Shown here piece by piece: positions 54,379 to 64,000 of a DNA stretch of 64,000 bases. The notes beneath the pieces were generated by a model. It was given only the letters and a program-made list of their open reading frames with translations, had not been told where the DNA came from and made no database searches. Location: contig JAIVFJ010000056.1 of the NCBI GenBank assembly GCA_025765615.1, positions 268,093-332,092 of the forward strand. The letters are read 5' to 3'. A program made the position numbers and the translations under genes. Every line of letters begins with the position of its first letter. The first letter of the stretch is position 1. This DNA comes from Zopfochytrium polystomum. Its lineage: Eukaryota; Chytridiomycota; Chytridiomycetes; Chytridiales; Chytridiaceae.

Positions 54379-56028
54379 GAACAATGGGTGCAAAAACAAG
54401 ATTGTGTCCTCAGTAAGGCTGCAAACCGCCAATGCGGTTGGCCAACATCTGCACTCTCCACTCTGCAGGATGGCAAGTCTGCGGTGGCAGAGGGCCACAC
54501 ACATCTGTATTTGTGGGTCGCAGAGACCTAATTTTTGAAGAATCTGCCCCAAAATTGTGCAGGTAATGCACTTCTCCGCATTCTCCACATCACAAAGAGC
54601 ATTTTTGGGCCAAAGCATTTGCAGTTGCTGGGCAGTTTTTCATGGAAGTCTGCTTGAGTCTGGGGGGCACAGCCTTCGTCCTCCTTTAATTGGGAGTGGG
54701 GTGGTTCAGCAATTGGTTCGAGGATTTCACTGATTAATTCATGTGTCACCTTCACTTCTTGCAATGCTCAATGACAGAACATTGCTCTTTTGCCACCACC
54801 CTAGCCTAGCCTTTCCTGCTCAGCAACATTATCATCAAACGTGGGAAGGGGTTAGTGGTAACCTCTGCTGCTCTGCCAGAGGGGAATTGCTGCATCACAA
54901 GCAGAAAGCCAAGTGTCCAACAACATTAGCAATTCATCGCCTTGCACCACAAGTTGCTGGCATGCTTGGCATCAAATTAGAGGACAACGCATGCAGGGGT
55001 GGTGCACTGTGGGCAGAATAGGTGGTTGCTGTTTCAGGTACTTTGGAGTCAGAGGTGAGAATTCTCCCTCCAAGCGCGAGGCTTTGCTCCTGGAGGGGCA
55101 AGCTCACATGACCCTGATTATGGCTTTTTTCATTCATTCTCCTGTTCCCAACTGTTTTGGTTTAGGAATAGGTGAGCAGTTGCTCTGTAGGGTTTAACTC
55201 TGGCTAGATCCGCAATTTGACTCAATTTATTTTCCAGCTAGATGCGGAAAAACTTTTTTTTTCTCACTCGTTTCACACCTTTTCTCAATGTCATTTGCAA
55301 ATCAATAAAGAAAAATATAATTTTTTATGTTTTCTTCTTTTGTATTGAAAACAAAGTGCATTTGTGGTGGTGAGAAAACAAGAGGTTTTCAGTACAGCGC
55401 TGTAAGTTTTTAACCACAAATCACGAATATTTGCAACACGCCTGACATTTGATTGGCCAAATTGCGCCAAATGGAAAAGAAATTACCAGAGAAGAGTTTT
55501 GAATCAAAGAGAAACAGCTTATTCAGCAAAAAAACCATCTGATTTGATTTGATTCAATTTTTTGAATCAGACCCAAATCGGACCTTGTTTGGATTTGATT
55601 TGAGCAGTGTTAAGCCTTATCACTCTCTAAAGTGGGAGAGATGAGGGATGGGTGAGCCACCCACTTTCATCCTTTCTCTCTCCCTTCTTCCCTTTGTCTC
55701 TCTCTTTCTCTCTCTGTAATTTCTGATTTGTGGTGGTGGGGAAGCAGATGAAAATGAGCAAAGCACAACTGCTGTGTGTGGGACTGAATGAACTGGTCCT
55801 GTGTAGCGCTGCTGTCTCATCCCTTCGTGCCCAATTGGTGGGAACACACTAGCAATGGAGAATTTGACACACAACACATGAGGCCTGAGGAGGAGCTTGC
55901 AAAGAGGGGTAACTCAAACATCACCAGCAAGCAAAGCTCCATTTCCCTAAAAATAAAAAAAAAAATAAATAAAAAAAAAACAACAGTAAGGGGTGACAAG
56001 AATTCTTGAATTGTGTGGCACAGCACAG
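54379..56028. other. AT-rich spacer
   Basis: No gene recognised in 1.65 kb. TTTGATTTGATTCAATT words lie near 55540-55600 and an A-rich stretch near 55951-55980. Confidence 0.4.
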
Positions 56029-56099
56029 GGACTTATAGCTCAGTGGTAGAGCGGTCGACTGCAGATCGACAGGTCGCCGGATCAACCCCGGCTGGGTCC
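56029..56099 (+). tRNA. tRNA-Cys(GCA)
   Basis: 71 nt. The D arm is AGCTCAGTGGTAGAGC. The anticodon arm is TCGA-CTGCAGA-TCGA with anticodon GCA. The acceptor is GGACTTA with TGGGTCC. The T loop is ATCAACC rather than TTCAAAT, which is slightly unusual. Confidence 0.87.
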
Positions 56100-56152
56100 T
56101 CTTCTCTCCTGGCGCCTGTACTCCCAGGGGGAATCATTTCAATGTCAGCAGG

Positions 56153-58826
56153 TTGACACCCAAAAGGTGTGAAAGTGAGAGCCACAGGCCGTTCACCACT
56201 GGAAGGCCTGAGCAGGATGTGTTCCACACCATGATGAAGATGGACTCAATGGTCCTTGTGCCAAGTGATGAAGCCAACAAAAAAGATATGAACCTGTTTG
56301 TTGAAGCCACCCTGTCCAAGTCATTTCCTGGTGGTGTGCTGAGTCCAGATGATGTGAAGACAGTGTCTGCTGAGATCTATGAGAGGTCCTCTGGCATTTT
56401 CCAGTTTGCTTGCCTTGCCTGTGCTGAGCTGGCCCAAGTTCTGTTGGAGTTTGCACACATTACCTACACCTTTTAAGATCCTCTAACCTGTCTTCAAGAG
56501 AAACGATAAGTTAAGATGGCATAGGGACTGATCCAAGTGTCATCTACACTTTCTCAATCTCTGACACTGTACGAGTGCTTAGAGGTGGTTTCAATCCCCA
56601 GTCTGGGTAGACCACATCAGTGTGCTTCACTCTTGCAATTTGATAGGAATGATTATAGGAGCTTGACAGGGAGCCTGACTTACTTCTTTGCACACATAAC
56701 TCCATGGAAGTTCTGGCCAAATCAGCGTGATGCAACAATGATGTCATGCCTGCCTCCTGACTCCTCAAAGTCTAAACTCTATCTCTCAGAGCTAAAAGGC
56801 TATCACCAGAGTCTGATTCCTGAGACCACCTGCAGTATAAAAGGGGGAGCCCCAGCAGCTCCAGAGAAGCATCATCCCAGATCCTGATCACATCTGCCTG
56901 CTCTCTCTCTTCCCTCAAATACAACAAACAAAACCCATTATTCTTATCTGAGTCAACATACCCTCTACCTTGACCTGCGAAGCTCTTCAAGTTCTACCTC
57001 AGGTCGATACCTCGCTCGTATAGGGCGCTTCGCTCTTACAAGAAAAGGGTGTGCTCTGCACTCTAAACAAGACCAATCTGTCTGAGAGCATCGGCTCTCC
57101 ATCTACTTTGGCAACAAAGGGCGCTTCGCTCTTAACAAGAGAAGGGCTCACGCTCTAAACAAGCTTTATCGCTCCACGCCGACTCAAGTCTGTTGGTGCC
57201 CTTCTGACATGCCAGGCGCAATCACCAACAAGTTCCAGCAGACAAAATTGTCAGCACTGTCAAAGGATTTGGAGCTGGTATTGATGGGGTGTATGAGCAG
57301 TTTTTCAGATCCAGCAAGGTCAACACCAACAACTTTCGACTTGTGATGAAGGTTGTTCTTGCTGCGAAGGAACCCATACCCCAAGATGTCATTGCTGAGC
57401 TCCTGGGTGTTGCACCTCATGTGGTTGGCCAAGTTCTTGTTGAGGCAAGTATCAATTCATATTCAATTTGATTTTTATTGCCAAGACCTAACAATATTGC
57501 AGATTCATCGTATTCTGGATGTCAGTGACCATGGCAAGGTCAAAGTGATGCACAAGATTCTCTCAGATCACCTTATTTCAAGCACAAGATGTTCAGACCA
57601 CCAGTTCTTCATTGATATTTTGGAAGCAAGAAACGAAATAGCTCAGTCCTGTTTGAGGATTATGCTGCAACACTGTCAATCTGTTGAAAACAAGTATGAA
57701 GCCCTGAATGGGACTGCTGGGTTCATCCCTGAGAATACCGCAGCCCAGTATGCCTTCAAGTTTTGGTTTGATCACCTAGATGAAGCTGGGTGTGATGTGG
57801 TTTCCAGTTGGGCTGGGTGGAAGGAGTTTGCTGATATGGACAAGTTTGGGCCTGCAGCGCTTTGTGTGGGAATCATGTGGAAGTCTGAATGGCTTGTTCA
57901 GAGTGTTCTAGCTGCAGGAGATGGCAAGATACTTGTCACAAGGGCCAAGCAACTAAGAGTCTTTTCTTCCAACCTGCTGTATGAGGCTGCAAGGAGAGGA
58001 TTGACGTCAGCATGCAGATCTTTCATTGAGGAAGGAGGTGAAGATGTTAATTCCAGAGGCAATAGTCGGGGTGATAAGATGCAATATGGTGAAGTGAACA
58101 GGACCCCTTTAATGGTTGCAGCAATGAACGGACATTCGCATGCTGTCCTTGCCCTTTTGAGGTTGGGGGCAGACCACAACCTTGTTGATGCAGACGGATG
58201 GACAGCCTCCCGTTATGGCTGCACAGCTACTTTTGAAAAATGGATGGATGAATTGCAAAAATCTGTAAGTGTGCAAATTTTTTAATGGCTGATTGAATTC
58301 TCACAAACAACAACAGACAAATACAGATCCTAAATGGCATGTTTTTGAAAGCATTCATGATGAACAGCAGCTTCATAAATTGTTTCTTGCAAACAGCAGC
58401 AGCCTTGGTGAAGTTGACTCGACTGGGGGTACGCCACTCCATGTTGCCTCGGAAAAGGGCCATTTGGAAGTTGTCAAATGGTTGGTGCAGCAGGGTGCCA
58501 CAGTGGATGTTGAGAACAAGGACAAGGCAACACCACTCCACTTTGCATCTCAGAACGGCCATTTGGAAGTTGTGAAGTGGTTGGTGCAGCAGGGTGCCAC
58601 TGTGGATGCTGAGACCAACAACAAGGCAACACCACTCTACATTGCATCTCAGAATGGCCATTTGGAAGTTGTGAAGTGGTTGGTGCAGCAGGGTGCCACA
58701 GTGGATGCTGAGACCAACAACAAGTGGACACCACTCCACATTGCATCTCATAACGGCCATTTGGAAGTTGTGAAGTGGTTGGTGCAGCAAGGTGCCTCTG
58801 TGGAGGATGCGATAAATTTTTTTTAA
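56153..58826 (+). pseudogene. NACHT-ankyrin (NLR-like) gene, 5'-truncated and interrupted
   Basis: NLR-like proteins act in fungal non-self recognition. The first visible part (56153-56476) is the back half of a NACHT domain: TTGRPEQDVFHTMMKMDSMV and SAEIYERSSGIFQFACLACA. The Walker A and B motifs would lie where tRNA-Cys and its flank are. Bases about 56477-57200 carry no NLR sequence but have a TATAAAAGGGGGAG box (near 56836) and a tandem repeat (57035-57170), suggesting an inserted LTR. NLR sequence resumes at about 57235 (DKIVSTVKGFGAGIDGVYEQ; MKVVLAAKEPIPQDVIAELL), crosses a GC-AG intron (57446-57501) and another intron (58265-58317). It ends in ankyrin repeats; the last four (about 58430-58800) share GHLEVVKWLVQQGATVDAET almost unchanged. 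The final stop lies in the left inverted repeat. Confidence 0.75.
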
Positions 58827-58842
58827 TAAGTGTCAAGAAAAT
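58808..58842. repeat. Left arm of perfect 35-bp inverted repeat
   Basis: The exact complement occurs at 59618-59652, 775 bp away. The core word is GATAAATTTTTTTTAATAAG. The arm overlaps the last codons and stop of the ankyrin ORF. A partial copy of the core (GATAAATTTTTTTTAAT) recurs at about 59679-59695. Confidence 0.93.
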
Positions 58843-59617
58843 AAAATTTTAGAAATAATGTCCAAAAAGTAATGAAAAATATAATGTCAAAAAAGTTTTA
58901 AATTAGAAGTGATATTAAAGTTTTTTATGGACTGTTTCGCGAGATTTTAGAGTATTTTCATCATATTTATGGAAATCTTTTCTAATTTTTCTAATTATTT
59001 GACTTTTTTTTATCCCTAATCCTAATTTCTTGTCTTCTTTTCTAATAATGTGACATAAATATGGTGTATATTTTGAATTAAAATTGTGTAATATATATTT
59101 ATCGATTGAAATGTATATTACATCGGCAGCTAATGTCTTTTTTTAACATTTCTAGCCTAATTTATGGTCACAAAATATTTGACAAAGTGTGTAATATATA
59201 TTTATCGACTAAAATGTATATTACATCACCACTAAAAATTGTATTCTGAATATCACATCCTAATTTGTGTCACATTTCATCAGCTCTTCACATGAAACAA
59301 ATAATATGTTTTTTTTCTAAAAAATTTTCATATATATTTTTCCAATATTTTCTTTCTAATTTCTGATACATTTCATTAGCTTTTCTCTAATATTTCCTTA
59401 TTTGATTTCATTGTTTCGAATGGAACCCGTCGAACAGACTTTCCTGACTATTTCCTTTTTTGGAAATTATCCCTAATCCTAACATGAACATGTCGAACAA
59501 ACTTCTCAACTTCTCATTTTGCGATTCAATGAATAAATTGTAATATATCAAAGATAATTTCAAACCAATTTAATATGTTATTTTTTTTGTCCTCATTATT
59601 TATTCTTGAGTGAGGTG
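58843..59617. other. Non-coding AT-rich spacer between the inverted repeats
   Basis: No ORF of note. Two direct copies of a 40-bp unit (about 59083-59125 and 59187-59227) contain TGTAATATATATTTATCGA and TGTATATTACATC, each a small imperfect palindrome around TTTATCGA. Confidence 0.7.
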
Positions 59618-59652
59618 ATTTTCTTGACACTTATTAAAAAAAATTTATCGCA
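59618..59652. repeat. Right arm of perfect 35-bp inverted repeat
   Basis: Complement of 58808-58842. Confidence 0.93.
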
Positions 59653-59688
59653 GCCTATGGATGGCGAAAGGGACCGGATAAATTTTTT

Positions 59689-59945
59689 TTAATCGCTGTC
59701 CCCTAATTGCTTCTTTCTTATTATTGGTTTTTTAGCATTCTCTTTTCTTTCTATTGTGTTTGTCTCATCGAACTCCACTATGCACTTTGTGTTAAACTCT
59801 TTACCATAACATATATATAACACTTCTGTCTGCTCCTTTTTCATGCTTTCTTTTAGCACTTTTAGCATTATTCTCTCCCCTCTCTTTTTGGAAATTTTTT
59901 GTTTTCGTGCATCTACATTATATCTTATAAACACTACTGGCTTTT
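59689..59945 (-). CDS. Virus-like ORF fragment with FIRYN motif (fused in frame to host-like sequence)
   Basis: The C-terminal part of a longer minus-strand frame (to 60453) is AT-rich and Lys/Glu-rich: KPVVFIRYNVDARKQKISKK, then EVLYICYGKEFNTKCIVEFD, ending RKKQLGDSD. The VVFIRYN opening resembles a conserved stretch I associate with proteins of large DNA viruses, but I cannot name the family. Upstream of about 59945 the same frame runs through GC-rich DNA with poly-Gln and poly-Lys from (GTT)n and a T run, so the 254-residue frame is a chimera and the true 5' end is lost. Confidence 0.5.
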
Positions 59946-60126
59946 CGGGTGTCCGCCGTCGTCGTCCGGGCCGCGGCGGCACGCACGGAGCAGGAGGCGC
60001 AGCACCAAACAACCTTGGACAACGCGTGCTTGTTGGTTTGTTTGTTTGTCTGATTTCCCCCTGTTGTTGTTGTTGTTGTTGTTGGACGACGACGGCGACG
60101 ATCCTCACGGTGCATGCATGCATGCA

Positions 60127-60165
<39 letters not shown>

Positions 60166-61210
60166 CCCGTCGTAGTGGCTGCACAGCAGCATGGGAAGTG
60201 ACACCATTTCCCGACACAGCTGGTTAGACAGAAAACCCGAAACTTCAGGTGCATTGGTGAGTCGTCCCCATGCAGACACCAAACCAATGTCTGTCGTCGT
60301 CGCTTCGTCGCTTCGACGGCAAAATGCACTGCTTTGCCACAAAGAGCTAAGAGCTGACCTGGCAATCAGAGTCATATGCACCACCATTGGGCAGAAAGGC
60401 GCGTCGCATTGCGTCCCATTGTCCATTTTGAAGCCAACGTAGTCAACACACACGCGCCGCGTGGCTAGTCTGGGTCAGACCTGCCCCCATCTGCATTTAC
60501 ATGTCACGGCAGCCGCGGCTTTGCGTTGTCTTTCACTCCATGGGGAGTCGGGGAGCAACCGCTCCCGCCAGTACCCCATCGCGCGTGCGAAAACGGTTGT
60601 TTGACGCGTGACGCCTTTCCCCGCGCCGCTGGCGATACTTGCGTGTGGGCTTACACCACCACCGTATTGCCGCCCAGACTAGCATCCTTTCCGTTGGTCA
60701 CGCAGCATCGCCGGCCTCGGTCTACTTCCACCTGTCTACATCGGCCTTTCGGCGCGCGCGGGCTGAGGCACCTTTGCACTGTGTGATTGCCGAATTGGGG
60801 GGTGGCTGTGTGAGTGTGAGCGGGTGTGTGGGTGGGAGTGCGAGTAATGAGTGTGTGTGTGTGTGTGTGTGTATGTGCGAGCGTGCTTCGCCCTCCCTTT
60901 CCCGTTTTGTGTCTTGCCTGGAACTTTGTCCAAAAAAGGAAAAATTCAAAAATTCTGACACACACATCTCCCTCTGCCTCTCTCCATTCCTTCTCACCTG
61001 CGCAATGAAACAAGCGCAGCGCAAGGATCTACTTCGCGCGTTCATCGCAAGGGTTCGTTCGGGTTGACGCGAGACAAGGCTGTTGTCGCTGTCAGTGGCT
61101 TTTGCGCGTTTGCGCTGTCGATGATCTTCGCTTGCGCCACGCTTTACAGACAAGGCGCATTGGATTGAGGCTCACACTTTCTGTCCTGCGAAATGCCACG
61201 TAAACGCAAG
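59946..61210. other. GC-rich, host-like block inside the AT-rich island
   Basis: Composition returns to that of region 1. It holds a (GTT)n stretch (60063-60083), a T run of about 38 nt (60128-60165), and GT repeats (60800-60875). Open frames show no recognisable domain. Both edges with the AT-rich DNA are abrupt. Confidence 0.55.
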
Positions 61211-61384
61211 GCACTGACAATTTGTTAAAACCAGAACTGCAAGAATTTTCACTGCACAAAATAGACGAAGCAGGAAACAAAAAACGACCACAACCGACAA
61301 AAAAAAAAGGTGCTCATGTTACAGAGAGAGAAAAGCATCACAACGGACTGAATGAGCCAATCCTCCTATCGCTACTTCTTGCGA

Positions 61385-61624
61385 CTACCACCGTACATAT
61401 CCTGTAAATTCTCCTTTACAATCATATTCATAACATCCTGACTTTCTTACTGTCTTATCATGTACAAATTTGTAGGCTGCTTCTGTTAATAGTCTATACA
61501 CTCGCATTTCTTTTTTCCCTGTCCTTTTGCAACATTTTTCACATGCTTTTGACCATTCCTCCCTCTCTCCTTCCATCTCTGCTCCACATTTTATACACCC
61601 CGTTGTTAACTCTATGTTCTCCAT
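61385..61624 (-). CDS. Small zinc-ribbon-like protein, 79 aa (virus-like island)
   Basis: The frame MENIELTTGCIKCGAEMEGE continues with WSKACEKCCKRTGKKEMRVY and ends CKGEFTGYVRW. Two CxxC pairs (CIKC and CEKC) about 20 residues apart suggest a zinc ribbon. Lys/Glu-rich, AT-rich codons match the helicase ORF. No family named. Confidence 0.55.
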   Translation of the reverse strand: MENIELTTGCIKCGAEMEGEREEWSKACEKCCKRTGKKEMRVYRLLTEAAYKFVHDKTVRKSGCYEYDCKGEFTGYVRW

Positions 61625-61708
61625 TTATACTTCTGACTAACACTATATATTTTCTTCCTCTCCGCGCTCCATATTTAAAGCTTATTTCATTGCAATTTTT
61701 GACCACTA

Positions 61709-61960
61709 ATGCTATCTGTGGACCTTCTTCAACTCATTGAGAATATGTCTCAGCGTGACCTTGTTCGCCTCCATCTTCATGTTTCTTCTAAAATAGACGA
61801 TCTTAAGAAAAACAATTTAAGTGCTCTTCATTCCACTATTTATGCTGTTAAAAACTTGGAAAAGCTTAATGAACGTCAAAAGAAGTTCTACCAACGTAAT
61901 CCTCGCAAGAAACCATCTGAAATACCTTCTCACACTTTGTTAGATACATTTGTCAATTAA
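61709..61960 (+). CDS. Small basic helical protein, 83 aa (virus-like island)
   Basis: The frame MLSVDLLQLIENMSQRDLVR continues with SSKIDDLKKNNLSALHSTIY and LNERQKKFYQRNPRKKPSEI. It is strongly helical and basic with AT-rich codons. An internal ATG (MSQRDLVRLH, 61745) may be the true start. Function unknown. Confidence 0.5.
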   Translation: MLSVDLLQLIENMSQRDLVRLHLHVSSKIDDLKKNNLSALHSTIYAVKNLEKLNERQKKFYQRNPRKKPSEIPSHTLLDTFVN

Positions 61961-62224
61961 AAAGTACCTAACCCACCACATATAATATATCAAAATTTTT
62001 CAAAAAAGTTTTAATATATTATTTCACACAATCATTTTTAGCTGGTAGTGCTTCTTTGGGAAACCCGTTGAACAGATGTCCATACATTCTATTTTATTCC
62101 GCAAACATATTATATGAAATTTTTTTGAATATTTTTCATACATTATTTTTTTATTCAGCAGATTTTTTAATAATCAACTCAAATTTATTTTATTGCCACT
62201 CATTTTTAATTGTTCCATTTTATT

Positions 62225-62690
62225 TTTTGACCCTTTTTATCGACCCGTTAAATCATAATTTATGTATTTCACACCCATGTTTTATCGACTCGTTTCACTT
62301 TGTTCCATTTCTGTTTTGAGTATTTCTTATCGACTTAATTAGTAGAATTTTTCGTATTACATCACCATATTTTATCGACTTGTTTTTAATTGTTCCATTT
62401 TTATTTTTGACTTTTTTTATCGACTCTTTTCATTTATGTTTTTCAAACTTCACTGACACATTCATAGTCATAAAAATGGTTGTTCCAAAAATGTAGTTTT
62501 TATCCACTTGTGTCAAAATTTTTGATAAGCCTTATTTATAAAAACTTTTGATTTTTCTATACAAAAATCTCTTTCCAAAAAACTCTCTTGAGTCGATAAA
62601 AAACAACATTTTGGAACATTTTAATTTATGACACGTTTTGTGATACCTCTATTGATTTTTTTTTTTAAAGTTGAGTCGATAAAAACACTC
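62225..62690. repeat. TTTTATCGACT motif array
   Basis: TTTTATCGAC(T/C) or close variants occur on the + strand at about 62237, 62281, 62326, 62371 and 62416 (roughly every 45 bp), with a variant TTTTATCCACTT at about 62498. The inverted form GAGTCGATAAAAA occurs at about 62591 and 62672. Two more TTTATCGA words lie at about 59098 and 59202. The array sits just beyond the 3' end of the D5-like gene. Confidence 0.8.
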
Positions 62691-62716
62691 AAAAAACATT
62701 TTGGAACATTTTAATT

Positions 62717-63880
62717 TTAAAAGTCTTCAGGAGTCATAATGTCTTCTTCACAAATTTTTAATCTAACACCTATCCATCCCATGCCAACTTTTTCTGATTT
62801 TCTAATTTTTTTGGCTTTCCAATCCACACTACTCCCCCACTTATCAGTAAACACTCTTTCTAATGCTTTTTGAACCACACTCATCTTCACTCTTGTGTCA
62901 TTCATATGGAAATGTACATCTTTAACAAATAGTTTCACATCATTGATTTTTTTGTCGTTCGGGTCTACTCTTTCTAAATTGTCATTAACCCAATTTGCGT
63001 ATAAATCGTTTTCATTCTTGTATCTCAATGTTCTTGACATTACTTCTTCTGGAACAGGAACTTTTTTGTCCAAGTATTCTATTAATATGTTCATAAGGGC
63101 TTGTCTCCAAGTTACATCATCTTTAATTTTATCATTGAGATCCTCATCAATTTTGAATTCATTAGGATTGTTAGGATCTGGATTATCAACAAACTTGCTC
63201 GTAAATTCAACAACTCTTACTCTTCTGAAAATTGCAGAATCTTCTCCACATATATCAGGTAATTTATTACAGGCCAAGAATAACTTTGCATGAAGTTCCA
63301 TGTTTTCTTGTGGTTTAAATAGTTGTCTAACTGCCAATACATCACCTCCCGAAATTTGTTTGATTACACCCCCATTTATTCTATCGTTTTCTTCAGGTTC
63401 ACTCATACATGCAAATCTCATATCCTTAAGTGCAACCAAGTGTGGTGTTGCAGCTCCAGCATTCCCCTTAATTTTTGTGATAGCACTTGGATCCAATGCG
63501 TAACCAAATTCTCCTATCGTAAATTTCATTAAATTTAAAAGTTGTGATTTTCCATTTGATCCCCCTGGACCAATCATAAATATAATCCTTCTATTTCCTA
63601 TTCTAGGATTTAAACAATCACTCATACGTTTTAGCATGTACTCTCTAATTTTTTCATTTGGAATTATTTGCTTAATAACTTTCATAACTTTTCTTGTATC
63701 TACATCAGGATTATATTCATACCCAGTTGACATTGTGAAAAAATCATCATGTCGTGATTCTCTGAATAGTTTCAATTTCATATCATATGTTCCATTTGTA
63801 AATGGTATTAAGTCTTTGTTTTTATTTAACTTATTGTAAAATGCTTCCTCTTTATCATATAATTCATTTTCCAAAATTTT
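62717..63880 (-). pseudogene. D5-type SF3 helicase (nucleocytoplasmic large DNA virus type), 5'-truncated
   Basis: D5-like proteins are primase-helicases of large DNA viruses and related plasmids or transposons. About 386 codons remain. The D5_N region is present (LIPFTNGTYDMKLKLFRESR, MSTGYEYNP). The SF3 helicase follows with Walker A GPGGSNGKSQLL, Walker B region ACMSEPEEND, and the motif-C LACNKLPDICG with downstream RRVRVVEFTSKFVDNP. The C-terminal winged part ends EEDIMTPEDF. There is no in-frame ATG before the conserved start of the domain; the frame meets a stop at the telomere-like repeats, so the N-terminal primase half is absent. Codons are very AT-rich, unlike host genes. Confidence 0.85.
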
Positions 63881-63908
63881 CCTAATATTCGATTTATAAC
63901 CATATGAT

Positions 63909-64000
63909 CAGGGTTACGGTAGGGTTAGGGTCAGGGTTAGGATTAGGGTTAGGGTTAGGGTTAGAGTAAGGATAGGGCTAGGATTAGGTTTGGGGGTAGG
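63909..64000. repeat. Degenerate TTAGGG telomere-like repeats
   Basis: The last 92 bp consist of TTAGGG and variants (TACGG, TCAGGG, TTAGGA, TAAGGA, TTTGGG). The G-rich strand points to the right edge, as expected for the right end of a chromosome. The degeneracy suggests proximal telomere or subtelomere. Confidence 0.85.

Noticed and set aside
60105..60453. N-terminal half of the 254-residue minus frame
   Set aside because: Poly-Lys and poly-Gln arise from a T run and (GTT)n; different composition from the virus-like C-terminal half.

Overview
The window is eukaryotic nuclear DNA. It has short GT-AG introns (about 55-145 nt; one GC-AG), Kozak-like starts, long microsatellites, tRNA genes with introns, LTR and DNA transposons, and degenerate TTAGGG repeats at the right edge, so the right end is probably a chromosome end. 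WSC, HET-domain, NACHT/ankyrin, OPT-transporter and ASMT-type genes fit a fungus. The giant-virus-like DNA and ASMT gene make an early-diverging, zoosporic (chytrid-like) fungus my best guess; this is inference. Exons below were joined by hand using reading frame and splice signals.

Region 1 (1-38 kb) is GC-rich and gene-dense. In order it holds: an OPT oligopeptide transporter (-, cut by the window edge), a decayed WSC gene (-), an acetylserotonin O-methyltransferase-like gene (+), a low-complexity protein (+), a ribosomal-L1-domain nucleolar protein (+), a small unknown ORF (+), a secreted Pro/Thr/Ser repeat protein (+), a 744-bp Mutator-like element with perfect 9-bp target duplication, an F-box/ankyrin-like protein (+), a silk-like Gly/Ala/Lys-rich secreted protein (+), a small gene and its broken duplicate, an 857-bp long-TIR element, a seven-exon beta-lactamase-like/glutathione peroxidase fusion gene (-), an SDR dehydrogenase (+) and a HET-domain gene (-).

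Region 2 (38-56 kb) is AT-richer and poor in ordinary genes. It holds eleven recognisable tRNA genes plus one tRNA-Ser pseudogene, a Ty3/gypsy LTR-gag array, four copies of another dispersed repeat, a tandem satellite that ends a truncated MFS gene, an isolated ferric-reductase-like exon and two small unknown genes. It looks like a subtelomeric zone built of tRNAs and repeats.

Region 3 (56-64 kb) starts with a 5'-truncated NACHT-ankyrin gene whose last four ankyrin repeats are almost identical. A very AT-rich island follows, opened by a perfect 35-bp inverted repeat. It carries virus-like ORFs, a repeated TTTTATCGACT motif and a D5-type SF3 helicase gene whose 5' part is missing, replaced by telomere-like repeats. 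A GC-rich, host-like block (about 59.94-61.2 kb) interrupts the island.

Across regions 1 and 2, several otherwise coherent ORFs are broken by exactly one surplus base in a run of G or C. This is either systematic homopolymer error or an unusual biological pattern, and it should be settled before calling those genes dead.
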